DNA of 64,000 nt, taken from Acidimicrobiales bacterium (lineage in GTDB: Bacteria; Actinomycetota; Acidimicrobiia; Acidimicrobiales; SZUA-35). The stretch covers positions 310,001 to 374,000 of the forward strand of contig JANQPB010000044.1 in the NCBI GenBank assembly GCA_028285495.1, written 5' to 3'. Under the pieces are notes generated by a model. The model was not told the origin of the DNA, did not search any database, and worked only from the letters and a program-made list of their open reading frames with translations. Shown here piece after piece: positions 62,759-64,000 of the stretch; the stretch's first letter is position 1; every line of letters starts with the position of its first letter. A program made the translations under genes and the position numbers.

Positions 62759-64000
62759 TCAGCTCCGGCCGGAGCCGGAGCGCCGCCCCTTCGCCCCGAA
62801 CTTGCCCTTGCGGTTCGGCGGGCGGGACCGGCCGGTTCGCTTGGTTGCCCGGCCGCCGCTGGTCGAGCGCTTGGCCTTCGGCTTGGCCTTGGCCTTCCCC
62901 GGCCCGGCCGGCTTCGCCGATCGGCCGGGCTTGCCGGATCGCCCGTCTGGCGCCGACTCGGCGGTCGAGCGGTCGCCGCGCTTCGGGCCGGTCGGCTTGG
63001 TGCGGTCGCCGCGCTTCGGGCCGGTCGGCTTGGTGCGGGTGGCCTTCGGGCCGGTCGGCTTGCGGCCGCCCCGTCCCGGACCGGCGGGCTTCGGCCCGGC
63101 CGATGACGGCTCGTCGCCCGTCGAGGCCCGGTCGGCCCTGGCCCGACCCGAGCCGGTCGAGCGGCCCCGCTTCCTCGTCGAACCGGCGCCAGACCTGGCC
63201 CGGCCGTTGCGCCGGTCGCCCGGTCGCTCGATGCGGGTCCTCGGCCGTGCCGTGATCTCGGGTGGCTCCTCGACGTCGGCCTCGATGCCGAGCTCGACCT
63301 GCATCGCCTGCGACGCCTTCACCTGGGACGGATCGAGCAGCGAGATGACCGTGCCCCCGGCCCCGGCCCTGGCGGTCCGGCCCGAGCGGTGCACGTAGTC
63401 CTTGGTCTCGGCCGGCGGGTCGTAGTGCAGCACGCAGGCCACGCCGTCGACGTGGATCCCTCGGGCGGCCACATCGGTGGCCACCAGCGCATCGACCTTG
63501 CCGTCGGTGAACAGCTCGAGCGCCCTCGACCGCTGTGACTGGCTGCGGCCGCCGTGGATGTAGCCGGCCTTGACCCCCCGCTCGCGCAGCTGGCGAGCGA
63601 GCCGATCGACCCCGTGGCGGGTGCGGACGAAGACGACCGTGGAGCCGGTGGCGTCGATCAGGTCGGCGGCGACATCGATCCGCTTCGTCTTGGCGATGCG
63701 GATGAAGCGGTGGTCGACGGTGCTGAGGTCCGGCTCGGGATCGCCGATCTCGTGCAGCACCGGGTCGCGCTGGTAGCGATCCGTCAGCTCCTGGACGTCG
63801 CCGTCGAGGGTGGCCGAGAAGAGGAGGGTCTGGCGGTCGGGCCTGGTCTGGTCGAGCAGGCGGCGGACGTCGGGCAGGAAGCCCATGTCAGCCATGCGGT
63901 CGGCCTCGTCGACGATGGCCAGCTCGACCTGGTCGAGCGACACCTCGCCCTGGTCGATGAGATCGAGCAGACGGCCCGGCGTGGCGACCAGGAGGTCGAT
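62759..64000 (-). CDS. DEAD-box RNA helicase, C-terminal part (5' truncated by window edge)
   Basis: The frame is open to the window end, so the N-terminal part (Q-motif, Walker A) is missing. Visible are LLVATPGRLLDLI (motif Ib), AIVDEADRM (motif II), LLFSATLD (motif III), VVFVRTRHGVDRLA (motif IV), VDALVATDVAARGIHVDG (motif V) and YVHRSGRTARAG (motif VI). After residue 235 or so of this part comes a basic Arg/Lys/Gly/Pro tail of about 170 residues, like the tails of actinobacterial RhlE/DeaD homologues that bind RNA. It probably unwinds structured RNA in ribosome assembly or mRNA decay. The tail contains tandem repeats. Confidence 0.93.
   Translation of the reverse strand: MDLLVATPGRLLDLIDQGEVSLDQVELAIVDEADRMADMGFLPDVRRLLDQTRPDRQTLLFSATLDGDVQELTDRYQRDPVLHEIGDPEPDLSTVDHRFIRIAKTKRIDVAADLIDATGSTVVFVRTRHGVDRLARQLRERGVKAGYIHGGRSQSQRSRALELFTDGKVDALVATDVAARGIHVDGVACVLHYDPPAETKDYVHRSGRTARAGAGGTVISLLDPSQVKASQAMQVELGIEADVEEPPEITARPRTRIERPGDRRNGRARSGAGSTRKRGRSTGSGRARADRASTGDEPSSAGPKPAGPGRGGRKPTGPKATRTKPTGPKRGDRTKPTGPKRGDRSTAESAPDGRSGKPGRSAKPAGPGKAKAKPKAKRSTSGGRATKRTGRSRPPNRKGKFGAKGRRSGSGRS
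62971..63036 (-). repeat. Perfect 33-bp tandem duplication in the helicase tail
   Basis: The 33 bases at 62971-63003 are repeated exactly at 63004-63036, encoding two copies of the 11-residue TKPTGPKRGDR; a degenerate third copy (RKPTGPKATR) follows. The repeat is in frame and extends the basic RNA-binding tail. Confidence 0.85.

Overview
The window is a single stretch of very GC-rich, densely coding bacterial chromosome. Codon third positions are almost all G or C, starts are often GTG, and many genes seem to be read from leaderless mRNAs. Together with the gene families (Pth2-type peptidyl-tRNA hydrolase, DUF664/DinB, truncated haemoglobin O, Septum_form lipoprotein, CaiB/BaiF CoA-transferase, CFA-synthase-like methyltransferase, several amidohydrolases and SDRs) this suggests a free-living actinobacterium. 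Acidimicrobiia is my best guess, but that is inference: no rRNA or marker gene is present. I see no tRNA, rRNA, insertion sequence, integrase, CRISPR array or phage gene.

Layout. 1-9.2 kb: the tail of an unknown gene, an MFS exporter and Pth2 in a tight operon, a small GGDEF protein with a ribbon-helix-helix-like tail, a GNAT enzyme carrying a 15-bp minisatellite, a 2OG-Fe(II) dioxygenase, a membrane-anchored HExxH protein and a D-aminoacylase-type amidohydrolase. 9.2-20.6 kb: a PhoD-like phosphatase whose Tat signal lies in another frame, an SDR, an amidohydrolase, a methyltransferase and a sucrase/ferredoxin-like protein. A minus-strand operon follows: membrane acyltransferase, a thioredoxin-fold redox protein with an in-frame TGA where the catalytic Cys should be, an alpha/beta-hydrolase lacking its Ser nucleophile, and a PEP-utilising-enzyme homologue. 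20.6-31.6 kb: DinB-like protein, carboxylesterase, DUF4349 lipoprotein, EamA transporter, trHbO, a PAS-GGDEF-EAL protein, a DUF937-like membrane protein, then a 628-bp gene-free stretch that looks like a non-coding RNA locus, and an alpha/beta-hydrolase.

31.7-41.0 kb is the most striking block. Four same-strand genes encode a cyclase resembling animal soluble adenylyl cyclase (two cyclase domains, NTPase module, repeat tail), a WD40-type propeller fused to a C14 caspase, an 85-aa protein, and a protein ending in a cyclic-nucleotide-binding domain. Read together they suggest a cAMP-linked caspase pathway, which is inference.

41-64 kb: a DUF2071 protein; an ECF sigma factor with its membrane anti-sigma/propeller partner; a second ECF sigma factor coupled to a Ser/Thr kinase; a septum-formation lipoprotein, amidase, CFA-like methyltransferase, CoA-transferase, macrodomain protein and amidohydrolase; two paralogous membrane chemoreceptor-like proteins; a PhoX phosphatase; a structured 535-bp intergenic region; threonine aldolase, a Nudix hydrolase and the C-terminal part of a DEAD-box helicase that runs off the window end.
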